A stretch of 64,000 bases of DNA. It comes from Lysobacterales bacterium. GTDB taxonomy: Bacteria; Pseudomonadota; Gammaproteobacteria; Xanthomonadales; SZUA-36. Each line of letters begins with the position of its first letter. Position 1 is the first letter of the stretch. The notes under the pieces are model-generated. The model did no database searches. It was not told the origin of the DNA and saw only the letters and a program-made list of their open reading frames with translations. The position numbers were made by a program, and so were the translations under genes. Of this stretch, positions 26,451 to 35,759 are shown piece after piece. The stretch lies in NCBI GenBank assembly GCA_014238945.1, contig JABAAB010000115.1, forward strand, positions 62,001-126,000. Direction: 5' to 3'.

Positions 26451-27443
26451 ATGGGTTCGGATTCAAAAGGTCAATCTGAGGTTAAAAAGGCCAAAACGCC
26501 AAGTGAAAAAGGAACAGTGGTCGAAATAAAGCCAGGGGCCGGAAATACCATGATTGAAGATCAATACATGGGCGGTGCCTATTCTTCGGCCATCATCAAG
26601 AAACTGCGCAAGGACCCTTCTGCGATAAGCAAACTGTTCAAGGAAGGCAAGTATCCCTATACCGACCATATTCCCCGGCGCAAGTACGACAAGGAAAAAC
26701 AAAAACTTCAGATCGAACTGTTGAAAGTTCAGAACTGGGTGAAGATGACCGGTCAGAAAATCGTGGTCATTTTCGAAGGCCGTGACGCTGCGGGCAAGGG
26801 CGGCACCATCAAGCGCTTCATGGAGCATTTGAATCCCCGCGCTGCCAAGGTGGTGGCACTGGAAAAGCCCACCAAGCAGGAAAAAGGCCAGTGGTATTTT
26901 CAGCGTTACGTCGTGCACCTTCCCACCCGGGGTGAAATCCTTTTCCTTGACAGGTCCTGGTACAACCGGGCCGGTGTTGAGCGTGTGATGGGGTTTTGTG
27001 ACCGGCATGAGTACCTGGAGTTTATGCGTGAATGTCCGGATTTTGAACGTATGCTGGTTAACTCCGACATCAAGCTGTTCAAGTATTATTTTTCAGTAAC
27101 CAAGAAGGAGCAGCGCAGACGATTTGCAGCCAGGAGCAAGGACCCATTGAAACAGTGGAAAATGAGTCCGGTTGATGAGGCCGCAGTGGGTCTGTGGTCC
27201 GAGTACACCCGTGCCAAGGAATCCATGTTTTTCTACACGGACACCGCATCCTGCCCCTGGACGATCATCAAGTCGGACGACAAGAAACGTGCACGGCTCA
27301 ATGCCATGCAACATTTTTTAAGCAATCTGGACTATCCGAACAAGGACTTGAATGTTGTGACCAATCCTGACCCGTTGATCGTTGGGATGCCCAAGCAGGT
27401 GTTACGGAAAAACGCTCACAAGGATGACTGGCCACACACTTGA
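26451..27443 (+). CDS. ppk2: Polyphosphate kinase 2
   Basis: A 330-residue PPK2-family enzyme. The P-loop-like 'FEGRDAAGKGGTIKRF' (about 107-122), the conserved 'HLNPR', 'WYFQRYVVHLP' and 'FLDRSWYNRAGVERVMGFC' motifs, and 'DDKKRARLNAMQHFLS' near the C-terminus all match. It uses polyphosphate to phosphorylate nucleoside diphosphates (ADP or GDP), the reverse direction to PPK1. About 65 extra N-terminal residues (Lys-rich) precede the core. It follows sox by 210 bases and probably has its own promoter. It is convergent with ribokinase at 27488. Confidence 0.94.
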   Translation: MGSDSKGQSEVKKAKTPSEKGTVVEIKPGAGNTMIEDQYMGGAYSSAIIKKLRKDPSAISKLFKEGKYPYTDHIPRRKYDKEKQKLQIELLKVQNWVKMTGQKIVVIFEGRDAAGKGGTIKRFMEHLNPRAAKVVALEKPTKQEKGQWYFQRYVVHLPTRGEILFLDRSWYNRAGVERVMGFCDRHEYLEFMRECPDFERMLVNSDIKLFKYYFSVTKKEQRRRFAARSKDPLKQWKMSPVDEAAVGLWSEYTRAKESMFFYTDTASCPWTIIKSDDKKRARLNAMQHFLSNLDYPNKDLNVVTNPDPLIVGMPKQVLRKNAHKDDWPHT

Positions 27444-27487
27444 AACACCGGTTTGGCAGGCCCCGAACCGTTGCCCGGGCTCATTGC

Positions 27488-28330
27488 CTACCAACCGATG
27501 TCCGCTGCCGTGGGAGATGACTGTGCACCCGCCCGGGTAGCTGTCAAAGCACCCGCCCTGCAGGCAACTTCCAATGAATCTGCAGGTGACATCCCACCCG
27601 CCATGCATACCGTCAGGGCAGCAGTGAACGCGTCACCGGCACCGGTGGTGTCCACGACTTCTATTTTTGGCGGCAGGGCACTGGCCACGCGTTGACCGTC
27701 CCGGGACAGTACCGCTCCCCGTGAACCATAGGTGGTTGCCAGCAGTCCCTGGAAAGAGGAAAGATCATCACCGAGTACCTGTGCTTCGACCTCGTTGACA
27801 ACCAGCAGGTCAACCCGGTCCAGAATCTCTGAGGAAACGGGTTTCGCCGGTGCCGCATTAAGACAAAAGAATCCCTTGTATTGTCTGGCGGCGCTGGCAA
27901 TGGTGTTCAATGGCACTTCGAGCTGGGCGATGATGGCATCGGTTGCCGGTAGCTTGAGTTGCTGTGCGGAAAATACGGCATTTGCCCCGGGTGCCACCAC
28001 GATCTGATTCTCACCGGCTTCATTGACGACAATCAGGGCCTGGCCGGTGGAGGTGTCCGCCAGGGTGTGACAGTAACTCAGATCAACACCCTCGCTCCTC
28101 AGTGTCTGCAGCGCCTCTTCCGCCGCCGCGTCATCACCTACGCAGGCCACCATGTAGACCTTTGCGCCAAGGCGGTGTGCGGCCAGCGCCTGGTTGGCGC
28201 CCTTGCCACCCCCAAAACGACTGAGACTGGCATTGGTCACGGTCTCACCCGGTACCGGAAACTCGCGCACCCGGGCAACAATATCGAGATTGACAGAACC
28301 GATAACGGCAACCGAAACTTGCTTATCCAT
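27488..28330 (-). CDS. rbsK: Ribokinase (PfkB family)
   Basis: A 280-residue PfkB kinase. 'GSVNLDIVARVREFPVPGET' at the start, 'GGGKGANQALAAHRLG' (about 40-55) and the anion-hole/catalytic 'DTTGAGDAFTAAL' (about 227-239) match ribokinase. It phosphorylates ribose at O5 to ribose-5-phosphate in the cytoplasm. It is slightly shorter than E. coli RbsK (309). It overlaps the upstream nucleoside hydrolase by eight bases, so the base-free ribose released there is its likely substrate. Confidence 0.88.
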   Translation of the reverse strand: MDKQVSVAVIGSVNLDIVARVREFPVPGETVTNASLSRFGGGKGANQALAAHRLGAKVYMVACVGDDAAAEEALQTLRSEGVDLSYCHTLADTSTGQALIVVNEAGENQIVVAPGANAVFSAQQLKLPATDAIIAQLEVPLNTIASAARQYKGFFCLNAAPAKPVSSEILDRVDLLVVNEVEAQVLGDDLSSFQGLLATTYGSRGAVLSRDGQRVASALPPKIEVVDTTGAGDAFTAALTVCMAGGMSPADSLEVACRAGALTATRAGAQSSPTAADIGW

Positions 28331-29267
28331 AGCGGCAAAGTCGCTGGATCAACAAATCAAAAAAACCATCTGCATCCACTTCGTATAACCAGCGGGCGTT
28401 ACAGGGACGGTCGGTCACCTGCCAGAAATCTACCGCGGTATGGCCCATGGTCAATTCGGACTGTGTTTCCACCTCCACATTGCATCGTTTCCCCTTGAAC
28501 AAGCCGGGACTCAAAAGATAGGCAATGGTACAAGGATCATGCAACGGTGCACCTGCGCTGTCATATTTCTCACTGTCAAAGCGGTTGAAAAACTCCAGCA
28601 AACCAACCACAGCATCACCGACCGGGGAGTCCAGTTCACGAAATTGTTGCAGCCGTGCCCGAGACACCAATGCCTGGTGGGTGACGTCAAGCGGTGCGAT
28701 GGTCAACGGTCGTCCACAATGCATGACAATCTGTGCGGCATCCGGGTCTACATAGATATTGAACTCGGCACAGGGTGTTGTATTACCGCCCTCACGCATG
28801 GCGCCACCCATCAGGACAATTTCCCTGATTCGCGGCAGGATCGCGGGTTCCTTGATGATGGTTGCTGCAATATTGGTCAGCGGTCCGGTAGGGACCAGTG
28901 TCACTGAGTCATCCTGTGCACCCATCAGGCACTCCACCATGAAGTCCACCGCATGTTGAGGCTGCAGACGGATTGTGGGCTGATAAATGTCAATACCATC
29001 GATACCGGTCTTGCCATGTACATTTTCGGCCGTGATGAGTTTTCTGCGCATCGGCCGGTCATGTCCTGCGTAGATGGGTACATCGGGTCTTCCGGCAATC
29101 TCGCACATGATGCGTGTATTACGTTCGGTCAGGTGCAGTGGTACGTTACCGGCGACGGTGGTAATCCCGAGGATATCGAACTCGTCCGGTGATGCCAGTG
29201 CCAATAACAGCATGATGGCATCATCCTGCCCGGGGTCGCAGTCAATAATAATTTTTTTGCTGGCCAT
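28323..29267 (-). CDS. Inosine/uridine-preferring nucleoside hydrolase
   Basis: A 314-residue nucleoside hydrolase. The calcium-binding 'DCDPGQDD' is at 9-16, and the later 'EFNIYVDPDAAQIV' and 'VTLVPTGPLTNIA' are family hallmarks. It splits ribonucleosides into base and ribose. It is the first gene of a two-gene operon with ribokinase. It could be RihA/B/C-like; the preference for purine or pyrimidine cannot be judged from the sequence. Confidence 0.92.
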   Translation of the reverse strand: MASKKIIIDCDPGQDDAIMLLLALASPDEFDILGITTVAGNVPLHLTERNTRIMCEIAGRPDVPIYAGHDRPMRRKLITAENVHGKTGIDGIDIYQPTIRLQPQHAVDFMVECLMGAQDDSVTLVPTGPLTNIAATIIKEPAILPRIREIVLMGGAMREGGNTTPCAEFNIYVDPDAAQIVMHCGRPLTIAPLDVTHQALVSRARLQQFRELDSPVGDAVVGLLEFFNRFDSEKYDSAGAPLHDPCTIAYLLSPGLFKGKRCNVEVETQSELTMGHTAVDFWQVTDRPCNARWLYEVDADGFFDLLIQRLCRYG

Positions 29268-29369
29268 TATGCTGATCTTGAATTCAGTGGTTCAGGGGAT
29301 TCTACGCAAAGTTCGAGATTATTTCCGAATTGGGTTGAGGAATGGCACGACTGGTTTAAAATGGTTGGC

Positions 29370-29534
29370 ATGAACTCACAGATGCACACACTGTTGTTCC
29401 TGCTCCTGGCCATTGTTTTTTACATTGCCGGCCTGACATTGGCCGCCACTGCGTTCCTGGTGTTGGGTATGCTGGCCGAAGCTGTGTTCTGGGTTCGCTT
29501 GTTTCGGGGCGGTGACGGTAAACCTCGACAGTAA
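29370..29534 (+). CDS. Small membrane protein, unknown
   Basis: A 54-codon ORF with two hydrophobic segments ('LLFLLLAIVFYIAGLTLAATAFLVLG' region and 'MLAEAVFWVRLF') and a basic tail. ATGs at 29361 and 29382 in the same frame are alternative starts; no strong ribosome site is seen. The composition is that of a real membrane microprotein and not a random shadow. It stands between the nucleoside hydrolase start and the end of an exported protein, both on the other strand. No function is assigned. Confidence 0.5.
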   Translation: MNSQMHTLLFLLLAIVFYIAGLTLAATAFLVLGMLAEAVFWVRLFRGGDGKPRQ

Positions 29535-29577
29535 CAAATAACGGGTCAATAGCCACGGGGTTTATGGTCTGTGTGGG

Positions 29578-30006
29578 TCAGTCCGTCTTATCGGACAATC
29601 GGGTTTCCTGGCTCAGTTCCTTTGCCTTTTCAACACGGTATGCATTTTCTATTTCAATGGCCCGGTCCTGAAGTGCATCGCGTGAATGCCTCGTTTTAAA
29701 CATCCCATTTTTACGTGTCAGTGATTCTGCCCAGAGTTCCCTGGCTTCACGTGCGGTTAACTGGGGCAGCCATTCGGGATTGTCCGGTAAGGCGTGGATG
29801 GCATCATAGAGTTCCCGTGCTTCACGCATGGACTTTTCCATGATCAGCATCCTGTAGTCCGATTTGTGTTTGTAGGGGGGGCCAAAAGGGCCACTGTAAC
29901 CTTTGTGAATCTCTACCGGTAGCCCGGTTGCCTTGGGGGGTGCGGCCTGCGCCATTAACTGGGCTGGTATGGTGACTGCCAGCAGGATGGCAAACAGATG
30001 TTTCAT
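29578..30006 (-). CDS. Exported small protein, unknown
   Basis: A 142-residue protein with a clear signal peptide ('MKHLFAILLAVTIPAQLMAQA', cleavage near 20). The mature part is rich in charged helices with a Pro/Gly-rich start ('HKGYSGPFGPPYKHKSDY') and Arg/Glu-rich heptads near 'SMREARELYDAIHA' and 'REARELWAES'. It has no cysteines that I see and no recognised domain. It is probably periplasmic. It is divergent from the POT transporter gene. Confidence 0.65.
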   Translation of the reverse strand: MKHLFAILLAVTIPAQLMAQAAPPKATGLPVEIHKGYSGPFGPPYKHKSDYRMLIMEKSMREARELYDAIHALPDNPEWLPQLTAREARELWAESLTRKNGMFKTRHSRDALQDRAIEIENAYRVEKAKELSQETRLSDKTD

Positions 30007-30158
30007 TTGATGCCTCGGTATTGCTGTTCAACATTTGACCAGAATCACGATCTACGGTATCGAATCACAACGATGCTGAACAGAACCTGAACATACTTGC
30101 GGAATTTCATGTGAAACCGCCGATCACTTCTCCGTCATTGAGGCGAACGCGACTACCC

Positions 30159-30200
30159 CGAATTGAGTGTACTCAACTCGACCGGCTTTTTACTTTTTTT
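30159..30200 (+). terminator. Terminator-like hairpin with T-run upstream of POT gene
   Basis: CGA-A-TTGAG (30159-30167) pairs with CTCAA-C-TCG (30172-30180) around a TGTA loop, followed by T-runs at 30187-30191 and 30194-30200. It lies in the plus direction 80 bases before the POT transporter start. No plus-strand gene precedes it closely, so it could be an attenuator in the transporter's leader or the end of a short RNA. Confidence 0.4.
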
Positions 30201-30280
30201 AGGACAAAGCATTTGACTCCGGCAGCAATTCACTGGATTCTTGACCACCTCCTCGCAAACTCAAACATGAAAACCAAAAT

Positions 30281-32014
30281 ATGAATGCACTGGACGAAAG
30301 CAAAACACTGCGCCCGGACGATCAGTTCTGGGGACAGCCCAAAGGTCTTTATATCTGTTTTTTTACAGAAATGTGGGAGCGGTTTTCATTCTATGGAATG
30401 AAGGCCCTGTTATTTCTTTACCTGATCAAGTACCACCTGTTCGGTGATACCCCCAGCTACCAGTTACTGGGAGCATACGGTGGCATGGTGTACGCAATGC
30501 CGGTCATCGGCGGAATGCTGGCCGACCGTTGGCTGGGTATGCGCAAGGCGGTCGTTGCCGGCGGTGTGCTGCTCTGTCTGGGGCACTTTGGTATGGCCTT
30601 TGAGGGTGACCAGGCACGTCTGGTTGACGGTGTGGTGCAACGAGATGAAGGCGCATTACAGATCTTTTATTTTTCGTTGGCATTGATCATAGGCGGAGTC
30701 GGTTTCCTGAAACCGAATATCTCCACCATCGTTGGAAAACTCTATCCACAAAACGATCCCCGCAGGGATTCGGGTTTCACCATTTTCTATGCCGGTATCA
30801 ATGTGGGTGCACTGTTTGCGAGCCTGATCTGCGGTTACCTGGGTGAGACCTTTGGCTGGAAGTACGGCTTTGGTGCAGCGGGTATCGGGATGTTACTGGG
30901 GCTGACCGTTTTCCTGAGTGGGCAAAAATATCTTTATGGTCATGCCGAACCCTCGAACCCGGCATTGCTGAAAGAAAAAGTCTGGGGGTCAATCAACCGC
31001 GAGTGGGTTATTTATGCGGGTTCACTGGCCGGTGTCGCTGTGATATGGCAATTGATGCAGCATACCTGGACCGTTACCGGTGCCATGCACATCATGTCGG
31101 CAGTCCTGGTGATCTGGTTCAGTTGGTTTATTACCAAACAATGCAACCGGGTTGAACGGCAACAGATGCTCAGCCTGGTCATGTTGATATTGTTTGTACT
31201 GGTGTTTTTTACCCTGTATGAGCAGACTTATGGTTCCTGGGTTGCTTTCACCGACCGGTTGTTGACGAAGGATCTTTTCAGTGTTGCCGACGCAGGTGGT
31301 GAGCCGGTTTTGCCGTGGACAATTGTGCCACTTGCAATCAGTCCGTTGGCGATGTTGCTGGCCCTCAAAATGGCTGGAAAAGGTTCCCTGCGTAAAGGTG
31401 AATTGCTACTGGGTTCGGTAGCCTTGTTGATGGTTGCCGCATTCATTCGGGATATGTCATTCGTCCAGCAAACGGCTGGATCCCTGACCTTCCTGGGTGC
31501 GTTTTTCATCGTTGCGTTTACACCCCTTTTTACCTGGCTGTGGCCGTGGCTGGACAAACGCGGACTCAACCCAAGTAAACCGGCCAAGAGTGCGATTGGT
31601 CTGCTGTTGGCCGGACTGGCCTTTTTGCCAATGGCTTACGCGGCACACCTAGCCGGCGTCAATGGCGTGGCCAGTGTCTGGTGGCTGGTGCTGGCCTATG
31701 CGGTGCTAGAACTGGGTGAACTCAGCATTTCCCCAATCGGATTGAGTGCCGTCACCCAGTTGTCGGTACCCCGTGTCGTGAGTGTCATGATGGGGGCGTG
31801 GTTTCTGGCCACCGCGTATTCAGAGGTGCTGGCGGCCAAATTTGGTGCGATGACGGCCATGGATGTGCCCGAAGGTGAAACATTGGATGTGACTGTGGCA
31901 GCCGCCTTGTACGGAGATCTGTTCATGATGATGTTCTGGATCGGTATTGTAGCTTCGGTGATCGCGATAATACTGATACCCGTGGTCAGACGGGGTATGC
32001 ACGGGGTTAAATAA
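30281..32014 (+). CDS. POT-family proton-dependent peptide transporter
   Basis: A 577-residue inner-membrane symporter, longer than the usual 500. Helix 1 has 'FTEMWERFSFYGMKALL' with the ExxER proton-coupling motif. 'GAYGGMVYAMPVIGGMLADRWLGMRKAV' and 'GFLKPNISTIVGKLY' are PTR2 signatures, and 'FTIFYAGINVGALFASLICGYLGE' follows. It imports di- and tripeptides with protons. About 14 helices are expected. Three genes around it encode an exported protease or peptidase function, which fits peptide use. Confidence 0.92.
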   Translation: MNALDESKTLRPDDQFWGQPKGLYICFFTEMWERFSFYGMKALLFLYLIKYHLFGDTPSYQLLGAYGGMVYAMPVIGGMLADRWLGMRKAVVAGGVLLCLGHFGMAFEGDQARLVDGVVQRDEGALQIFYFSLALIIGGVGFLKPNISTIVGKLYPQNDPRRDSGFTIFYAGINVGALFASLICGYLGETFGWKYGFGAAGIGMLLGLTVFLSGQKYLYGHAEPSNPALLKEKVWGSINREWVIYAGSLAGVAVIWQLMQHTWTVTGAMHIMSAVLVIWFSWFITKQCNRVERQQMLSLVMLILFVLVFFTLYEQTYGSWVAFTDRLLTKDLFSVADAGGEPVLPWTIVPLAISPLAMLLALKMAGKGSLRKGELLLGSVALLMVAAFIRDMSFVQQTAGSLTFLGAFFIVAFTPLFTWLWPWLDKRGLNPSKPAKSAIGLLLAGLAFLPMAYAAHLAGVNGVASVWWLVLAYAVLELGELSISPIGLSAVTQLSVPRVVSVMMGAWFLATAYSEVLAAKFGAMTAMDVPEGETLDVTVAAALYGDLFMMMFWIGIVASVIAIILIPVVRRGMHGVK

Positions 32015-32020
32015 AGTAAA

Positions 32021-33326
32021 TCAGTCGCTTTCCAGGTCGAGTTTTTCACACAGGGCGATATTGTCGTGTGCAATGCGCTGGATCGGTACCGTGCCTTCTC
32101 GTCCGATTGAGGGGATCAGGTAATTAATGCTGCCGTTGTTACAATCCTCGAAAACCAGGGTGATCGTGCCGTCATTACGACGATTGATCTGGGTTGTGGT
32201 GTCAAACAATCCACCGGAAGCGATACTGATGGTCATGTCTGCACGATTGTCAGTAAAAGAGCCCAGCGCAGTCAGCCAGCGATGCCCTGGGTCACCCAGA
32301 TTGGATGGTGCATCGTCAGTCGGCGGGGCCGTGTCATAGGTAAACCAGGCCAGCGAAACCAGTCCAAGATCGGGAAACACCGTGATAAAAAAGCCCTGGC
32401 CATCGGTCAGGGGGTTGAACCAGGCATCGTTCAGACCGGCGTTGATCTGGAAACCCGGGCAGTTGTCTGAAAAAACACAGGCAGCCCATTTTGGATGGTC
32501 TATAAAGGGATTGCGATTGCCCTGAAATGTGGCCACCGTCTCATGGTGCTGAATTTCAAAACTGTCTACCGGATCTTCCTCGTGCCATAGCAACAGGTCT
32601 GTCAACATTCCCATATGGGCAACGGTCTCGTTGTTGCCAGTATTGCCGTCGTCGATCAGATCCACGTCATCGGTAAGGATCAGGTCGGGTTCGCTGGCAC
32701 CGGTGACCCCGTGGGTGCCGCCAGCATAGCGAAGATCCATGTACATCATGGCCCGGGCCATGTCACCGCGTCGCTCTTTCCAGACCCCCCCAGCGGCCAT
32801 CGGTTAAATCACCATCCGTCCAGTTTGAGTCACCGGGGTATTCTCCCCCATTGCCGCCCCTGCCATTGTTGTTGTCCGTTATGTGTTCACTACAACCCGC
32901 ATCACAGTATGCATAGGGTTTGTTGGACCGGAAAAAATTGTAGTCAGCATCGGCGAGGAACAGGTGGTGCATATCGGTAAAAGGGTAATTCAGATTGCCA
33001 TCGTTGTCCGGGAAACCGTAAGAACGGGGCCAGGTATGCTCTCGGTTGTAGAAATCGTTTCCACCACCGCGTTTCAAGAAACTTGCATTGCGGTACACGG
33101 TGATGATGTGGTTACTGTTGTCGATGTCTTCATCAGCGCTCTCGAGTACATCCCAGGTATCTGTATCTAAAGACGTATAGGGGTAACGCTGGTGATCATC
33201 GATGATGGCATGCAGCGACTCCCGAAGTGTTGCCGCTGATGACCGGTCCACCCCGGTGTAATAACTCTCTTCGGCTATTACAGGCAGGGAAAGCATGATT
33301 CCGGCCAGCAGTGTGGCCCATTTCAC
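32021..33326 (-). pseudogene. Endonuclease I with C-terminal secreted module, frameshifted at a G7 run
   Basis: Two frames make one gene. The first (33326-32763) has a signal peptide ('MKWATLLAGIMLSLPVIA') and endonuclease I motifs 'NREHTWPRSYGF' (catalytic His) and 'YPFTDMHHLFLADADYNFFRSN', and ends 'TDGRWGGLERATR'. The second (32800-32021) continues 'VWKERRGDMARAMMYMDLRY', which is the family's next motif. Removing one G from the seven-G run (32785-32791) joins them. A module with 'GLNDAWFNPLTDGQGFFITVF' ends the protein. A homopolymer slip (mutation, phase variation or read error) is the likely cause. The nuclease would be exported and degrade DNA. Confidence 0.8.
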
Positions 33327-33505
33327 GGGGACACCGGGGCAGGGTATGTTGAGCGATTATTGCATATCTCAGTCGGGCATTATAAATCAATCGGGGCTGG
33401 CCAAATGCAAGCAATATCAGGGTCAACTAACTGTCCTCGAAGGTCAAGCACGGGGCGGGTCATACACATAAAGTAGATCCAGTCATTTGACCTGGAGGAC
33501 GCCAT

Positions 33506-33691
33506 ATGAAAACCGATGCAGTTTTAATATTTCTGGCCGTACTGGCCCTGACACTTGCCGTGCTCGAAGGGTTGTTGGAATTTGTTCCACCTTTGTTGGT
33601 ACAGTTCAACGGCTTGATTGTCATTCTTGCCACACTGGCCATAATCCTGGTGACACTGAAGCTGCAGTTGCCCGCGTTCAATGAAAAATGA
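33506..33691 (+). CDS. Small two-helix membrane protein, unknown
   Basis: A 61-residue protein with two membrane helices (about 5-30 and 33-55, 'LTLAVLEGLLEFVPPLLVQFNGLIVILATLAIILVTL'-type composition) and short charged tails. GGAGG at 33495 precedes the ATG by about 10 bases, which strongly supports translation. I do not recognise a family. It is divergent from nothing obvious and convergent with oligopeptidase B. Confidence 0.65.
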   Translation: MKTDAVLIFLAVLALTLAVLEGLLEFVPPLLVQFNGLIVILATLAIILVTLKLQLPAFNEK

Positions 33692-33697
33692 CCCGTT

Positions 33698-35737
33698 TTA
33701 AAACGCGAGGTCCAACAGGAAGGCATATTCCCTGGCGATATCCCTGAACCGTTTATAGCGCCCTGATGCGCCTCCGTGGCCGGCGTCCATATCTGTGTAC
33801 ATGATCAGGATATTGTTATTGGTTCTGAATTCGCGTAATTTTGCAACCCACTTGGCCGGTTCCCAGTACTGTACCTGTGAATCATGTAAACCGGTGGTGA
33901 CCATCAGGTTTGGATAGTCCTGTTCCCTGACCTGATCGTAAGGAGAGTAAGACAGCATATTGTCGTAGTGTGCCTTTTCGGCCGGGTTGCCCCATTCGTC
34001 AAACTCCCCGGTGGTCAATGGTATGGATTCATCCAGCATGGTGGTCACGATATCGACAAACGGTACCGCAGCTATCACACCATGATACAGTTGTGGCGCC
34101 AAATTGATTATGGCACCCATCAACAGACCACCGGCACTACCCCCCATGGCATAGGTTCGTTCAGGGTCTATAATCATGTGTCTCTGTAGATAAAGTGAAA
34201 TATCAATAAAATCGTAGAACGTATTGTATTTATTTAATAATTTACCATTTTCATACCACTGACGCCCCATATCCTGTCCTCCTCGGACATGGGCAATCAC
34301 ATAAACAAATCCCCGCTCCAACAGACTGATTACGGAACTGCTGAAACAGGGATCAACAGAGTATCCGTAGGCACCATAAGCGTAAATCAATGCGGGTGCA
34401 GTACCGTCAATTGGCGTGTCCCTGTGATGCACCAGGGACACAGGTACCGGTGTGTTGTCTCTTGTGATGACCTGTCGGCGCTGGCTTAGATAGTTGCAAC
34501 TGTCATAACCGGCGACTTTTTCTGCCTTGAGCAGACAGCTGTCTCCTGAAAGGAGGTCAATTTCCCGGGTCTCGGTGGGTGTGACAAGGCTGGTATAAAC
34601 ATACCTGACCACGTTGCTGTGGGTAGTGACATTAAAACCTGGCCACATTGCAAATACCGGTTCATCTGACTTTATGTGCTGGTCCATCCCACCGTTGTGT
34701 GCAATGACCCGCATCTGGCGCAGACCGTTTTCGCGTTCACCCAGCACCAGCCAATCATCAAATGCCTGGATACTGTCAACCAAAACATCGTCTCGAGCCT
34801 CGATAATTTCCAGCCAACGGGTCTTGTCCGTCGAAGTGACCAGTGATGCGGACATTACTCGAAAATTTATTGCTTCCCAATTGCTGCGAATGTAAAACAC
34901 AGCACCGGCATGGTCAATGTCGTAGTCATGGCCCTGTTCCCGGGCCAGAAAAGGTCTGAACGTGCCTGTTGGCTTATTGGCCTCAAGCAATTGCACCTCC
35001 GAGGTTTCGGTGCTGTGGTGAAACATGAAAATGTACTCGCCCGACCTGCTGCGTGCCAGGGACGTATAAAAGCTGTTGTCGGTTTCCTCATATACCAGCA
35101 CATCCAAATCGGACCCGGTACCCCGTTGGTGACGCATCAGTTGGTACGCCAGCAGGGTTTCAGGGTGCTTTTTGAGGTAAAAAAGATAGTGTCCGTCCTG
35201 CGACCAGGCCATGGCGGCAGATGCGCCTGTGATCAGGACTTCCGCGAATACACCACGGTCAATGTCGTAGATCCGTAATTCAAATTTCCTGCGTCCGACT
35301 GTGTCTTCGGCAATGGCCAGGAAACGATGGTCGTCGCTGACCTCGATACCACCCAGGGCATAGTATTCATGCCCCGTGGCGCGTTCGTTGGCGTTCAGCA
35401 GCAGCTCCTCATCACCATCCATGTCACCCTTGCGGCGGGCATGAATCGGGAATTCAGTACCTGCTTCAAAACGACTGTAGTACCAATAATCGTCTACGGG
35501 GTAAGGGACGCTGGAATCATCCGGATCCAGCCTGCGGGTCATCTCTTCATACAGACTGGTCTGGAGTTCCCTGGTATGCGCCATGGTGGCCTCAAAATGC
35601 CTGTTCTCGTCACCAAGTTGATCCAATACTTCGGGATTCTGGCGAGTGTCATCCCGTAACCAGTAATACGGGTCATTGCGGGTGTGGCCGTGGATGGTAA
35701 TCAGGTGATCGTGTTTTTGGGTCATGGGTTGAGGCAT
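33698..35737 (-). CDS. ptrB: Oligopeptidase B (S9 family)
   Basis: A 679-residue cytoplasmic serine peptidase. The N-terminal beta-propeller (about 20-400) is followed by the alpha/beta-hydrolase domain with the nucleophile S534 in 'AMGGSAGGLLMG', 'GHGGASGRYKRFRDIA' (His) and Asp near 'VTTGLHDSQVQYWEPAKW'. It cleaves after Arg/Lys in short peptides. Length is normal (about 686 in E. coli). Codons at 34185-34262 ('YENGKLLNKYNTFYDF...') are unusually A/T-rich, unlike the rest. It shares a 22-base divergent region with the FemAB-like gene. Confidence 0.93.
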   Translation of the reverse strand: MPQPMTQKHDHLITIHGHTRNDPYYWLRDDTRQNPEVLDQLGDENRHFEATMAHTRELQTSLYEEMTRRLDPDDSSVPYPVDDYWYYSRFEAGTEFPIHARRKGDMDGDEELLLNANERATGHEYYALGGIEVSDDHRFLAIAEDTVGRRKFELRIYDIDRGVFAEVLITGASAAMAWSQDGHYLFYLKKHPETLLAYQLMRHQRGTGSDLDVLVYEETDNSFYTSLARSRSGEYIFMFHHSTETSEVQLLEANKPTGTFRPFLAREQGHDYDIDHAGAVFYIRSNWEAINFRVMSASLVTSTDKTRWLEIIEARDDVLVDSIQAFDDWLVLGERENGLRQMRVIAHNGGMDQHIKSDEPVFAMWPGFNVTTHSNVVRYVYTSLVTPTETREIDLLSGDSCLLKAEKVAGYDSCNYLSQRRQVITRDNTPVPVSLVHHRDTPIDGTAPALIYAYGAYGYSVDPCFSSSVISLLERGFVYVIAHVRGGQDMGRQWYENGKLLNKYNTFYDFIDISLYLQRHMIIDPERTYAMGGSAGGLLMGAIINLAPQLYHGVIAAVPFVDIVTTMLDESIPLTTGEFDEWGNPAEKAHYDNMLSYSPYDQVREQDYPNLMVTTGLHDSQVQYWEPAKWVAKLREFRTNNNILIMYTDMDAGHGGASGRYKRFRDIAREYAFLLDLAF

Positions 35738-35759
35738 CGTTTCGTATTAAACTTGTTCG

